64,000 nucleotides of DNA from UBA3006 sp036746695 (GCA_036746695.1 DAIODP010000001.1:1488001-1552000), one strand, 5' to 3'; shown: positions 24,982 to 33,503, counted from the first letter of the stretch. Numbers and translations are program-made. The notes: generated from the letters alone by a model not told the origin.

Positions 24982-25785
24982 ATGCACCCGATCGAGCACC
25001 TGCGATATGTGGCGCGTGCCACTGGCGCCGACCCCGTTTCCTTAGTTCATGAGACTTCGCAGGCCCTTCGCGGGTTGCGTCACGAGCCGGCTGGGCTGGT
25101 GTTGACGGCTCGCCGAATCATCGAGCGCCATCCAACATGCGCCCCGCTGTGGTGGTTGTGCGCGCAGGTGCTTGTAGCGCCCGACCCGTTTGACCGAGCG
25201 GAAGAACTGAGTTTGGAATTAGATGCCGATCGCACAACCGACCACTTGGTGGACGCGTTGCCGCAGGACGCGGTGGTGTGTGTTGTTGGTTGGAGCCCAA
25301 CTGCCCTTGAAGCAATTGCTCGTCGTGGCGACTGCAGCGCGTTTGTTGTGGATTCGTTTGGTACCGCAGATACGGCAGTGCGTGTGTTGGAGCAAGCCGG
25401 TTGCACCGCCGAAGCGGTGTCGCTCGAACATGCTGCGCTCGCCGTTGCAAGAAGCAACTTGGTCATTACAGATGCACTGGCTTGCGGCCCCGAAATGTTT
25501 TTTGCAAGCGCCGGTTCGTACGGCGTTGCAGCTCTGGCACATGTTGAGAGCGTGCCCGTGTGGCTGACAGCGCGCAAGGGCACACGCCTGCCAAACGAGC
25601 TGTGGCTTGCAATGCACTCACGGAACAGGGACGCCGATCAACCTTGGCGAACTGAGGTGGACGAGATCCCGCTTGCGTTGTGCGGCACCTTTGTCGGCCC
25701 CGCGGGTATCAGCCATGTTCCGGCCGATGCGGTGCGACCTGAATGCCCCGCTACGACAGAGATGCTCGTACGCAGTGCAATGTAA
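24982..25785 (+). CDS. eIF-2B/isomerase-fold family protein
   Basis: 267 residues. The N-terminal helical half (SQALRGLRHEPAGLVLTARRIIERHPTCAPLWWLCAQVL) and C-terminal Rossmann-like half (VCVVGWSPTALEA, EHAALAVARSNLVITDALACGPEMFFASAGSYGVAALAH, VPVWLTARKGTRLP) follow the layout of eIF-2B-type proteins, which in bacteria are sugar-phosphate isomerases such as MtnA and ribose-1,5-bisphosphate isomerase. Family catalytic residues are not clearly preserved, so function is uncertain. It is followed by mcl with overlapping promoter and stop. Confidence 0.55.
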   Translation: MHPIEHLRYVARATGADPVSLVHETSQALRGLRHEPAGLVLTARRIIERHPTCAPLWWLCAQVLVAPDPFDRAEELSLELDADRTTDHLVDALPQDAVVCVVGWSPTALEAIARRGDCSAFVVDSFGTADTAVRVLEQAGCTAEAVSLEHAALAVARSNLVITDALACGPEMFFASAGSYGVAALAHVESVPVWLTARKGTRLPNELWLAMHSRNRDADQPWRTEVDEIPLALCGTFVGPAGISHVPADAVRPECPATTEMLVRSAM

Positions 25786-25788
25786 CCT
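25783..25788 (+). promoter_or_regulatory. -10 element of mcl (TAACCT)
   Basis: TAACCT includes the upstream stop codon and lies 7 nt before the mcl ATG. Confidence 0.55.
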
Positions 25789-25795
25789 GTAAACC

Positions 25796-26737
25796 ATGTC
25801 TGCACGCTCACGCCAACTTCCACGTCGTTCCTGTCTGTCCATTCCCGGCTCGTCCGAAAAAATGATGGGTAAAGGCCCCAACATTCCGGCCGACATGGTG
25901 TTCCTTGATCTGGAGGACGCTGTTGCTCCGAAGGAAAAGGAAGCATCGCGCGCGCGAATTGTTAGTGCAATTCGCGGCAACGATTGGGGCGACAAGGTGT
26001 TGTGTGTTCGCGTCAACGACTGGAGCACAAAGTGGACTGCCTACGACATCATGGAAGTCGTTGGCGGTGCAGGCGAGCGCCTCGACGAAATCATGTTGCC
26101 AAAAGTAGAGAACGCTGCGCAGATCGTTGCTACCGATTTGCTCCTTCGTCAAGTAGAAATTGCCAGCGGCTTGCCAGTTGGCCACATCGGTATCGAGGCT
26201 CAAATTGAAACCGCACGTGGCCTCATTAACGTGGAAGAAATTTGTGCAGCAAGCCCACGTGTAGAAACCATCATCTTTGGCCCTGCCGACTTTGCCGCAA
26301 GCATGGAGATGCCGGTGCTTACGGGTGGAGTACAAATCCCCGAGTACCCAGGCGACCACTTTCATTACGTGTTCAACAAAATCTTGATGGCTGGCCGTGC
26401 CAATGGCTTGCAAGTAATCGACGGGCCGTTTTTGCACGTTCGCGACAACGATGCATTGCGCGACTACGCAATGCGTGCTCGCACGCTTGGCTTCGACGGC
26501 AAGTGGGCCCTCCACCCAGACCAAGTAACCGTGTTGAACGATGTCTTTTCACCAACGCAAGAGCAGTTTGACAAGGCATGGCAGATTCTGGATGCCTATA
26601 AGGCAGCAACAGAAAACGACGGCATGGGTGCCGTTATGTTCGGCAACGAAATGATCGATGAAGCAAGCCGCAAGATGGCGTTGAAGTTCATCTCGCGCGG
26701 CGAGCGTGCCGGTCGCACTCGTTCTGCACAAGCGTGA
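25796..26737 (+). CDS. mcl: malyl-CoA / beta-methylmalyl-CoA lyase (HpcH/HpaI family)
   Basis: 313-residue CoA-ester lyase related to CitE. Seen are RRSCLSIPGSSEKMM, VFLDLEDAVAPKEKEAS, a metal-binding IGIEAQIETARGL, IIFGPADFAAS, AIDGP-like VIDGPFLHVRDND, and FDGKWALHPDQV. The sequence strongly resembles the lyase in actinobacterial ethylmalonyl-CoA pathway clusters, including the C-terminal EMIDEASRKMAL. It cleaves methylmalyl-CoA to propionyl-CoA and glyoxylate, or forms malyl-CoA. mcd and mch homologues lie within 5 kb. GTGA overlap with the next gene. Confidence 0.85.
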   Translation: MSARSRQLPRRSCLSIPGSSEKMMGKGPNIPADMVFLDLEDAVAPKEKEASRARIVSAIRGNDWGDKVLCVRVNDWSTKWTAYDIMEVVGGAGERLDEIMLPKVENAAQIVATDLLLRQVEIASGLPVGHIGIEAQIETARGLINVEEICAASPRVETIIFGPADFAASMEMPVLTGGVQIPEYPGDHFHYVFNKILMAGRANGLQVIDGPFLHVRDNDALRDYAMRARTLGFDGKWALHPDQVTVLNDVFSPTQEQFDKAWQILDAYKAATENDGMGAVMFGNEMIDEASRKMALKFISRGERAGRTRSAQA

Positions 26738-27447
26738 CCAAACGCTTCGACGCACTGCTGTTTGATGCCGGCGGCATCTTTCTGCTGCCAGACCCAATCT
26801 CGCTTGGCGCGATTGTGCACGAACACGGCGGCAACGGGTCTATTGCCGCAATGACTCGCGCGCATTACGCGGGCATGGCTGCGCTCGACAACGCTGCGCG
26901 TTCAAGCAGCAAAGACACCATCGATGGTTTCAGTTGGGACCCATACCGCAGTGCGCATCTCGCAAGTGCTGGCCTCAGTGGCACTAACCTTGCCGAGGCC
27001 GAGGTCAAAGCAAAAAACTTGTTCTCACCGTTCTTGTGGCGCTATCCAATTTTGGAATCGGCTGCGGCGTTGTGGCGCATGCATTTGCAGGGCCTGCCAA
27101 TAGGCATCGTGTCCAATGCCAGTGGGCAAGTGGAAGCCACGCTTGCCAACCAGTGCATCTGCCAAGTTGGCAATGGCGCAGGGGTGCCGGTGCTAATCGT
27201 TACCGACTCGCACGTCATCGGCACTGCCAAACCCCATGCAGGTATTTTTCGTGATGCACTAGCACTGATGAATGGCAGAGGCATTGGCACCGACCGCATT
27301 GCCTACATCGGCGACTCGTACGTCAACGATGTGCAGGGGGCACGCAACGCGGGCATTCACCCAATCTTGTTAGACCCGTACAACGATCATGAAGGCGATG
27401 ATTGCGAGCGCATCGGCTCGCTTCACGACCTGCTTGCGTTTATTTAG
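26734..27447 (+). CDS. HAD-superfamily hydrolase with degenerate motif I
   Basis: 237 residues. Motif I reads FDAGGIF, keeping the nucleophile Asp but lacking the usual second Asp. Motif II appears as GIVSNASG, motif III as KPHAGIF, and motif IV as YIGDSYVNDVQGARNAG. Loss of the acid/base Asp suggests altered catalysis, as in some phosphonatase-like or dehalogenase members, or a non-phosphatase role. Start GTG overlaps the mcl stop. The 3' end overlaps the convergent mcd gene by 8 bp. Confidence 0.75.
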   Translation: MTKRFDALLFDAGGIFLLPDPISLGAIVHEHGGNGSIAAMTRAHYAGMAALDNAARSSSKDTIDGFSWDPYRSAHLASAGLSGTNLAEAEVKAKNLFSPFLWRYPILESAAALWRMHLQGLPIGIVSNASGQVEATLANQCICQVGNGAGVPVLIVTDSHVIGTAKPHAGIFRDALALMNGRGIGTDRIAYIGDSYVNDVQGARNAGIHPILLDPYNDHEGDDCERIGSLHDLLAFI

Positions 27448-29044
27448 CTGCGTCTTCTACAAGTCGGCGAGCAATTACCTTCAAGCACAGTGTTTCGTCA
27501 ACACCTTCGAAGATTGACAACACGCGAGCATCCACGAACAAACGGCTGATGGTGTATTCCTCGGCGTAACCAAAACCACCATGAATTTGCATCGACTCGC
27601 GAGTTACCCATTCGGCTGCTTTGCAGACATAGGCCTTGACCATGCTTGCTTCCATTTGGCCCTTGCCTTGGCCCATCAACTTGGCAACCGCATAACTGAA
27701 TTGGCGCGAGGCCTGGATGACGGCGGCCATGCGGCCAAGTTTGACTTGCGTCAGTTGATATTCGCTGATGTTGCTGCCGAACACTTTGCGGTTATTGGAG
27801 TAATCGACTGCCAGTTCATATGCGGCTTGCATCAAACCAACCGCACGTGCAGCGGTTTGCAAACGGCCGTTTTCGAAACCGCTCATTTGGTAATAGAAAC
27901 CTTTTCCGAGGCCCGCTTCTTCACCGATGAGGTGATCGGCTGGAACCCACCAGTTTTCAATTGCAATTTCGTACGAGTGCATGCCGCGGTAGCCAATGGT
28001 GTCGATTGGTCGGCCTTCCATTTTTCCGCCATCTGGTTGGTTGAACATGAAGCCATGCGCTTCACCTTGTGGCTTAGGCACGATCAGCACGCTTAGGCCG
28101 CGGTGTTGCTTGGTGCGATCCGAGTCGGTGCGGGCAAGCAACATCAACACGTTTGCGCGTGCGCCAAATGTGCACCACGTCTTCACGCCATTAATCAAGT
28201 AGCCGTCTTTTCCTTCGGCATTCTTTGCAGCAACTGCGGTTGTCTTGATGCTTGCGACATCGCTGCCGTAGTCCGGTTCGGTAACAGCAACTGCAGCCAT
28301 CACTTCAGCCGTTGCCAATTTCGGCAACCAAAACTGTTTCTGTGCCTCGGTGCCGCCGTTGACTAATGCGCGAGTAAGAATTTCGGGGCGAGTGATGAGC
28401 GAGCCGCCAATGCCCAGCGATGCGCGAGACAATTCTTCCGTCGCAATGCAGTTGGCCATGTATTCGCCTTCGCCGCCTTCGTTGAAGCCGCCGTATTCTG
28501 CTGGCACCGACAAACCAAATGCGCCAAGATCGGCGAGGCCAGCAATGATTTCTTCCGGAACGTCTGCGTTGTGACGGTGCACGTGCTCGGCACGCGGCGC
28601 AATTTCTTTTGTTGCGTAACTACGAAACGTGTCTTGCACCATTTCAAACTCGCCCTCGAGGTGGCGTGAGCCTGGTGTGGTGGCGAGCGATCCAACAAAA
28701 TCAGGTTGGCGGTAGGTGGCCATGAATTGATGCGTAGACGACAACGCATTTGCTACGACGCCCCACATTTCCTCGCGCCCAAGCAGACGCGTTGACACTT
28801 CGAACAACATGTCTGCAACAAACGCGCACGTAAGTTTTGCTTCAACTTCTCCGTGCTTGCCGTAGTCCAACATTGCTGCGGCTGTCTCGACCGCTGCAGC
28901 GCTATGTGCCAAGTCGTACGCCAACACTTGGTGTTTGTCGGGCCCGCCGCCAGCAGCCAACGTTTTTACACCTTGCGCAACAACACTTCGGGCGCTTTCA
29001 ACTACTTGTGCGGCAAGGGCAAGATCTGCTGTTGGGGTGCTCAT
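27440..29044 (-). CDS. mcd: (2S)-methylsuccinyl-CoA dehydrogenase-type acyl-CoA dehydrogenase
   Basis: 534-residue FAD acyl-CoA dehydrogenase. An extra ~130-residue helical N-terminal region precedes the standard fold, a feature of Mcd rather than of ordinary ~380-residue enzymes. Core motifs are MAAVAVTEPDYGSDVASIKTTA, WCTFGARANVLMLLART, GFENGRLQTAARAVG, and the C-terminal QIHGGFGYAEEYTISRLFVDARVLSIFEG including the catalytic Glu region. It would oxidise methylsuccinyl-CoA to mesaconyl-CoA. The start is supported by TAGCGT 8 nt upstream. Other branched-acyl substrates cannot be excluded. Confidence 0.78.
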   Translation of the reverse strand: MSTPTADLALAAQVVESARSVVAQGVKTLAAGGGPDKHQVLAYDLAHSAAAVETAAAMLDYGKHGEVEAKLTCAFVADMLFEVSTRLLGREEMWGVVANALSSTHQFMATYRQPDFVGSLATTPGSRHLEGEFEMVQDTFRSYATKEIAPRAEHVHRHNADVPEEIIAGLADLGAFGLSVPAEYGGFNEGGEGEYMANCIATEELSRASLGIGGSLITRPEILTRALVNGGTEAQKQFWLPKLATAEVMAAVAVTEPDYGSDVASIKTTAVAAKNAEGKDGYLINGVKTWCTFGARANVLMLLARTDSDRTKQHRGLSVLIVPKPQGEAHGFMFNQPDGGKMEGRPIDTIGYRGMHSYEIAIENWWVPADHLIGEEAGLGKGFYYQMSGFENGRLQTAARAVGLMQAAYELAVDYSNNRKVFGSNISEYQLTQVKLGRMAAVIQASRQFSYAVAKLMGQGKGQMEASMVKAYVCKAAEWVTRESMQIHGGFGYAEEYTISRLFVDARVLSIFEGVDETLCLKVIARRLVEDAAK

Positions 29045-29052
29045 TCCAGTAA

Positions 29053-29058
29053 ACGCTA
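29053..29058 (-). promoter_or_regulatory. -10 element of mcd (TAGCGT)
   Basis: Minus-strand TAGCGT 8 nt before the mcd ATG; mch uses the identical hexamer with the identical spacing. Confidence 0.55.
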
Positions 29059-29103
29059 GTAACGCAAGAGGCTGAAGAACTAACCCAGCCGCCTCAACTT
29101 GCC

Positions 29104-29109
29104 TACGAT
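29104..29109 (+). promoter_or_regulatory. -10 element of the YbhN-like gene (TACGAT)
   Basis: TACGAT 7 nt before the ATG at 29117. Confidence 0.55.
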
Positions 29110-29116
29110 TTAGGGC

Positions 29117-30292
29117 ATGGCGATGATGAGCGGGTTGAGATCGACCCTGGTCACGCTGAAGTGGGTGCTTTTCGCTGCGGTGGTGTACTTCTTTGTCCTT
29201 CCGCTCATCCCTGGTTTCCGCAATGCGCTGTCGGAGTTAACCCAAGTACAACCCCCGCTGCTGGCTTTGGGGTTGGGCCTCGAGTTCGCGGCGCTGTTTG
29301 CCTATTCCATGCTGACGCATGCCGCACTGGGGGATCACCGCAAGTCGGTTTCCATCTGGCGACTGTTCCGCATTCAGTTGAGCACCAAAACCGTCGGCAA
29401 CATTTTGCCCGGCGGAAGCGCAGCAAGCAGCGCGCTTGGATACCGCATGCTCACGTTGTCGGGTGTGTCTGGCCCCGATGCGGGCTTTGCACTTGCAACT
29501 GCCGGCCTTGGTTCGGCAGTGGTGTTGAATCTCATTTTGTGGGTTGGTTTGATCGCGTCTATTCCCGGCCGCGGTGTAAACGCCGCATACGGTTCGGCCG
29601 CTTTGGTTGGTGTCATTGTGATGCTCGTTGCAGCAGGCCTGGTGTTTGGTGTCATCGATGGGCAGGGCAGAGCAGAACGCGCATTGCGCTTCATCGCGCG
29701 CAAGTTCCGCATGAACGAAGATCGCGCTGCACAAACACTTCAACACTTGGGCAACCGACTGCAGGGCCTCGCAGCCGAACCAAAGTTGTTGTTCCGCGTA
29801 CTTGGATGGGCCGCGCTGAACTGGCTGCTCGATGCGGCAGCGCTGTGGGTGTTCCTGCGTGCGTTCGGTGGCAATGTCAGCCTGGATTTGTTGATCGTTG
29901 CGTTTGGGCTTGCCAACATCATGGCTGTCGTGCCAATTACTCCTGGCGGCCTTGGCATTGTTGAAGGTATATACATTCCAACATTGGTTGGCTTTGGATT
30001 AACAAGTAACGCCGCAACAGTTGGCGTGCTTACGTACCGAATTGCGCAGTATTGGTTGCCAATTTTTGTTGGTGGGCTCACGTATCTTTCGCTGCGTGTC
30101 GGCCCTTTTGCCATCGAACGCAGATCCAAACTGCAACCGCTTACTCGCATTGCGCGAGACGCAACCGAGCACCCAACCAGTCGTTACGAGTTCCTCGAGC
30201 ACTATGCCCCGCGCGACCGAACAGGACAGTTTCCATTGCCGGACTTCAAGGGCATGTACAACACCGACGACGACACCCCGACTGGGCAATAG
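29117..30292 (+). CDS. lysylphosphatidylglycerol synthase TM region-like / YbhN family membrane protein
   Basis: 391-residue polytopic protein with about eight membrane helices. Motifs typical of the MprF flippase-like/UPF0104 family are GNILPGGSAASSALGYRML near residue 95 and VVPITPGGLGIVEG near residue 275. There is no MprF synthase domain, so it is probably a lipid or glycolipid flippase-type protein, not an aminoacyl-lipid synthase. The C-terminal ~50 residues are polar and cytoplasmic. It is placed between mcd and mch, but no functional link to them is evident. Confidence 0.82.
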   Translation: MAMMSGLRSTLVTLKWVLFAAVVYFFVLPLIPGFRNALSELTQVQPPLLALGLGLEFAALFAYSMLTHAALGDHRKSVSIWRLFRIQLSTKTVGNILPGGSAASSALGYRMLTLSGVSGPDAGFALATAGLGSAVVLNLILWVGLIASIPGRGVNAAYGSAALVGVIVMLVAAGLVFGVIDGQGRAERALRFIARKFRMNEDRAAQTLQHLGNRLQGLAAEPKLLFRVLGWAALNWLLDAAALWVFLRAFGGNVSLDLLIVAFGLANIMAVVPITPGGLGIVEGIYIPTLVGFGLTSNAATVGVLTYRIAQYWLPIFVGGLTYLSLRVGPFAIERRSKLQPLTRIARDATEHPTSRYEFLEHYAPRDRTGQFPLPDFKGMYNTDDDTPTGQ

Positions 30293-30307
30293 CACCAAGA
30301 AAGTGTG

Positions 30308-30313
30308 TAGCGT
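30308..30313 (+). promoter_or_regulatory. -10 element of mch (TAGCGT)
   Basis: TAGCGT 8 nt before the mch ATG at 30322. Confidence 0.55.
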
Positions 30314-30321
30314 AATTTGAC

Positions 30322-30837
30322 ATGACCGTTCACGAACGCCCCTTTGGCCGAGCCCTAGAAGATTTTGTAGTTGGCGACGTGTATCGCCACTGGCCTGGCA
30401 AGACCATCACCGAGGCCGACGATCATTTGTTTTGCATGATCACTATGAACCATCACCCGTTGCACACCAACGATTGGTTTGCATCGCAAAGCGTGCAGGG
30501 CCGCAACGTGGTTGTGGGCAACTTGGTGTATTCGTTGGTTCTTGGCATGAGCGTGCCAGACGTGAGCGGCGCAGCAATTGCCAACCTTGAAGTTGAAACA
30601 TTGCAGCACAAGTTTCCAACGTTTCACGGCGACACCATCCACGCCGAAACGCGTGTGCTGGATGTTCAAGAGTCGAAGTCCAAAAATGATCGCGGCGTAG
30701 TACTGGTTGAGACAAAGGGCTTTAACCAAGACGGCAAGGAAGTGTGCTACTTCCGTCGTCGCGTAATGGTGTGGAAGCGTTCGGCAATGCCAAACCGCGC
30801 ACGCCCCTACGACGGTCACGACGTCTGGAGCGATTGA
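30322..30837 (+). CDS. mch: MaoC-type mesaconyl-CoA hydratase
   Basis: 171-residue hotdog-fold hydratase. FEDF-like ALEDFVVGDVYRHWPGKTITEADDHLFCMITMNHHPLHTN contains the MaoC catalytic Asp/His pair, and the rest (VGNLVYSLVLGMSVPDVSG, KFPTFHGDTIHAETRVL, VVLVETKGFNQDGKEVCYFRRRVMV) matches the short hydratases found in actinobacterial ethylmalonyl-CoA clusters. It would hydrate mesaconyl-CoA to beta-methylmalyl-CoA between Mcd and Mcl. Generic enoyl-CoA hydratase activity is the alternative. Its TGA overlaps the TTG start of mutY. Confidence 0.78.
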   Translation: MTVHERPFGRALEDFVVGDVYRHWPGKTITEADDHLFCMITMNHHPLHTNDWFASQSVQGRNVVVGNLVYSLVLGMSVPDVSGAAIANLEVETLQHKFPTFHGDTIHAETRVLDVQESKSKNDRGVVLVETKGFNQDGKEVCYFRRRVMVWKRSAMPNRARPYDGHDVWSD

Positions 30838-31691
30838 CCCCAATCGTCGACCCACTGTTGCAGTGGGGTCTGCCGCAGTTACGCGATTTTCCGTGGCGCG
30901 CCACGCGCAACCGCTGGCTTGTGCTGGTGAGCGAAGTGATGTCGCAGCAAACGCAGATCGACCGAGTGGTTCCCAAGTTTGAAGCATTCGTCGAACAGTT
31001 TCCAACACCGACCGAGTGTGCAAACGCAAGCCTCAGCCAGCTGCTGGACATTTGGCAAGGCCTTGGTTACCCACGTCGTTGCCGCAACTTGCACGATGCA
31101 GCAAAACAAATGGTGGAGCACCATGGCGGCGAAGTGCCCGCAACGCTTGATGCGCTGCTGGCGCTGCCCGGCATTGGCGACTACACCGCCAGAGCGGTGC
31201 TGGCATTTGCCGACCACGAAGACGTTGGCATTGTCGACACCAACATTGCTCGCGTGATTGCCCGAATTGAAAACCGATCGTTTGCGAAAAAGGAATTGCA
31301 ATTAGTTGCCGACGCGTTGGTGCCCGAGGGGCTGTCGTGGGAATGGAACCAAGTGCTGATGGACTTTGGCGCAACCGTGTGCACTGCACGCGCACCAAAA
31401 TGCGACGGGTGCGTTGTGAACAACCTGTGCATGTGGAACGTGGATGGCGGCAACGACCCCGCACCAGCAACTGCCGGCACCAGCAAACCTCAGGCGCGCT
31501 TTGAAGGCTCCGACAGGCAGGCCCGAGGCAAGCTGATGAAAGCACTAGTAAGTGGCAGTGTGCAGTGCTCCGATGCCGCACGCGTCATGAACTTGCGCGA
31601 CCAGGAAGAACGCGCGAAACGAATTGTGCAATCGCTTCTGAACGATCGCTTAATCGTGATGGTTAACGACTACTACCAGTCACCCAGTTGA
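30834..31691 (+). CDS. mutY: A/G-specific adenine DNA glycosylase
   Basis: 285-residue HhH-GPD base-excision enzyme that removes adenine opposite 8-oxoguanine. It has the QQTQIDRVVPKFEAF recognition helix, LPGIGDYTARAVLAFA hairpin, the catalytic Asp in VDTNIARV, and a C-x6-C-x2-C-x5-C iron-sulfur loop (CTARAPKCDGCVVNNLC). The MutT-like C-terminal domain of long MutY is missing; a ~70-residue helical tail replaces it, as in other short actinobacterial forms. The TTG start overlaps the mch stop (TTGA); upstream in-frame ATG 30744 would lie inside mch. Confidence 0.88.
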   Translation: MTPIVDPLLQWGLPQLRDFPWRATRNRWLVLVSEVMSQQTQIDRVVPKFEAFVEQFPTPTECANASLSQLLDIWQGLGYPRRCRNLHDAAKQMVEHHGGEVPATLDALLALPGIGDYTARAVLAFADHEDVGIVDTNIARVIARIENRSFAKKELQLVADALVPEGLSWEWNQVLMDFGATVCTARAPKCDGCVVNNLCMWNVDGGNDPAPATAGTSKPQARFEGSDRQARGKLMKALVSGSVQCSDAARVMNLRDQEERAKRIVQSLLNDRLIVMVNDYYQSPS

Positions 31692-32559
31692 CAATCAGTT
31701 CATTAACAACAGCCGGTTGCTCTAGTTGCATGAAGTGGCCAGCACCCTGAACGATTTCTACACGAGCATTTTCGGGTGCGCGCGTTGCGGCATCCGCAGC
31801 CACCTCGGCTCCGATACATCCATCTGTGCTGCCATGCAAATACAGCAAAGGCTGCGTTGGGCTCTCGCTTTGCAACACAGCTTGTGCTTCTTCTAACTGC
31901 GGGTCGCGGTAACCCTCGCCAATCGTTGCCCGGTAATAACCAAGCGTTGCCGCAAGGTTTTCTGGCTGCACGAGACATGCCTTTGCGTTGTCAACATCCA
32001 CAGGTGAAACGAAACCAGGCGACCATTGTTGCCAAAGCATGTCGATGAACGCAAGGTTGTTTGCACCCACCACGAAATCGCTGAGGCCATGTTGGAAAAA
32101 GAACATGTACCAACTGCGCTGCAATTGCTCCAAGTTGCCAACGAACGCTTTGCCCATGGCGCCCCACGGCGGTACTCCCATGCCAACGACACGGCTCCAG
32201 CGTTCGGGGGCAAGAAGTGCAGCGCCGTATGTTGCAGGCGCACCCCAGTCGTGCCCAATAATTACAGCGTCCGAGTTGCCACCGAGCACTTCGTGCAGTG
32301 CGTTTGCATCGGTGGACAGCGCAGCAGTTTGGTATGCGCCATTTGGCGCAACCGATGTTGGCGCAAACCCACGCATGAATGGTGCAACGGCACAAAACCC
32401 GGCCTCGGCAAGATTGGGCAGCAGGTGTCGCCATGTATTTGCCGAGTCGGGGAAGCCATGCAGACAAAGCGCAAGTGGTCCACTGCCGCACTGCAGATAG
32501 GTGAAGTCAATATTGTTTGCGCGCACGGTATGCGTAGTGATGTTCGCTGAAGCGGCCAT
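31663..32559 (-). CDS. epoxide hydrolase / dehalogenase-like alpha/beta hydrolase
   Basis: 298 residues. HGFPDSANTW carries the oxyanion hole, and the nucleophile elbow is GHDWGAPATYG with aspartate rather than serine, which points to the epoxide hydrolase/haloalkane dehalogenase branch. A C-terminal VQGAGHFMQLEQP provides the histidine. Substrate unknown. The ATG at 32559 is chosen over 32583 because TATGGT lies 6 nt upstream; the 3' end overlaps mutY by 29 bp convergently. Confidence 0.83.
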   Translation of the reverse strand: MAASANITTHTVRANNIDFTYLQCGSGPLALCLHGFPDSANTWRHLLPNLAEAGFCAVAPFMRGFAPTSVAPNGAYQTAALSTDANALHEVLGGNSDAVIIGHDWGAPATYGAALLAPERWSRVVGMGVPPWGAMGKAFVGNLEQLQRSWYMFFFQHGLSDFVVGANNLAFIDMLWQQWSPGFVSPVDVDNAKACLVQPENLAATLGYYRATIGEGYRDPQLEEAQAVLQSESPTQPLLYLHGSTDGCIGAEVAADAATRAPENARVEIVQGAGHFMQLEQPAVVNELIVNWVTGSSR

Positions 32560-32565
32560 AGCGAA

Positions 32566-32571
32566 ACCATA
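32566..32571 (-). promoter_or_regulatory. -10 element of the epoxide-hydrolase-like gene (TATGGT)
   Basis: Minus-strand TATGGT 6 nt before the ATG at 32559, facing away from TAACAT of the divergent gene. Confidence 0.5.
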
Positions 32572-32577
32572 GTTGAG

Positions 32578-32583
32578 TAACAT
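32578..32583 (+). promoter_or_regulatory. -10 element of the flavin reductase gene (TAACAT)
   Basis: TAACAT 7 nt before the ATG at 32591. Confidence 0.5.
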
Positions 32584-32590
32584 CGCATCA

Positions 32591-33097
32591 ATGGCAGCCG
32601 AGTTTGATAGCGCGCGTTTTCGTCACGTCCTTGGGCATTTGCCCACTGGCGTTGTGGTGGTCACTGGCCTCAACTCGGGCGGCGAACCATTCGGCATCAC
32701 CATCGGTTCGTTCGTTTCAGTTTCGCTAGAGCCACCACTGGTTGGGTTCTTCCCTGGCTTGCAATCTCGTAGTTGGCCGGCAATTGCCGAAGGAAAAAGA
32801 TTTTGCGCAAACATTCTTTCCAGCGCGCAAGCAGACGAATGTTGGCGCTTTGCCAAAGAACCCCAAGAGGGTGGTGCAAACAGGTTCGACGGCCTGCAGT
32901 GGACAAAGTCGGCAAACGGAATGCCCGTGCTTCCAAACTCAATTGGCTGGATTGATTGCTCGATTCAATCGGTTACCGAAGCGGGGGACCACTGGTTTGT
33001 TCTTGGCCGCGTAGACCACCTGCACACCACCGACTCGGCCGATGAAGCAATGGTGTTTTACAAAGGCAAAGTTGCTGGCGTAGAAACAAGCGAGTAG
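32591..33097 (+). CDS. flavin reductase-like (HpaC/DIM6 family) protein
   Basis: 168-residue FMN-binding split-barrel protein: FRHVLGHLPTGVVVVTGL, GITIGSFVSVSLEPPLVGFFPGLQSRSWP, FCANILSSAQ and WIDCSIQSVTEAGDHWFVLGRVDHL are classic for NAD(P)H:flavin reductases that feed FMNH2 to two-component monooxygenases. No monooxygenase partner is adjacent. The start is set by the -10 hexamer; an in-frame TTG at 32573 would overlap it. Confidence 0.85.
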   Translation: MAAEFDSARFRHVLGHLPTGVVVVTGLNSGGEPFGITIGSFVSVSLEPPLVGFFPGLQSRSWPAIAEGKRFCANILSSAQADECWRFAKEPQEGGANRFDGLQWTKSANGMPVLPNSIGWIDCSIQSVTEAGDHWFVLGRVDHLHTTDSADEAMVFYKGKVAGVETSE

Positions 33098-33105
33098 TTC
33101 GCAGC

Positions 33106-33492
33106 ATGTTTTCTTTTGCGTGGTGGTGCGCATCTGTTGTCGGCGTAGTTTTCGTTTTTGCAGGCGTGCAGAAAATCCTTGCTGGCCCCGATTGGTTGGT
33201 GCAGGCGCGAAAGCTTGGCGCCCCCATCTGGGCAATTCCCTCGGTTCGCTGGGTGGAGTTAGTGCTTGGTTGTTTGCTTGTTGCCGATGTTGCAACCACC
33301 GCAGTTCGGCTTGCCGCGTTGGCGCTGTTGGCCGCATTCACCGCGCTGCTTGTTGCTCGCCTTCGCGAGGGCGTCCGCCCGCCTTGTTCCTGTTTCGGCT
33401 CTCGGTCGGCCAAACCAATTAGTTGGTGGAATGTGACGCGAAATGTTGGCCTGATGTCACTGATTTGTTTGGCACTGCTTGTCAACTTGTAG
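33106..33492 (+). CDS. MauE/DoxX-like four-helix membrane protein
   Basis: 128 residues with four hydrophobic helices. AGVQKILAGPDW in helix 1 and PPCSCFGSRSAKPISWW between helices 3 and 4 match the MauE/DoxX group, whose CxCFG motif is linked to disulfide or thiol chemistry in the membrane. It follows the flavin reductase by 8 bp and precedes a ferredoxin, forming a small redox-themed run. The specific role is unknown. Confidence 0.75.
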   Translation: MFSFAWWCASVVGVVFVFAGVQKILAGPDWLVQARKLGAPIWAIPSVRWVELVLGCLLVADVATTAVRLAALALLAAFTALLVARLREGVRPPCSCFGSRSAKPISWWNVTRNVGLMSLICLALLVNL

Positions 33493-33503
33493 GCCCGCCT
33501 AAC

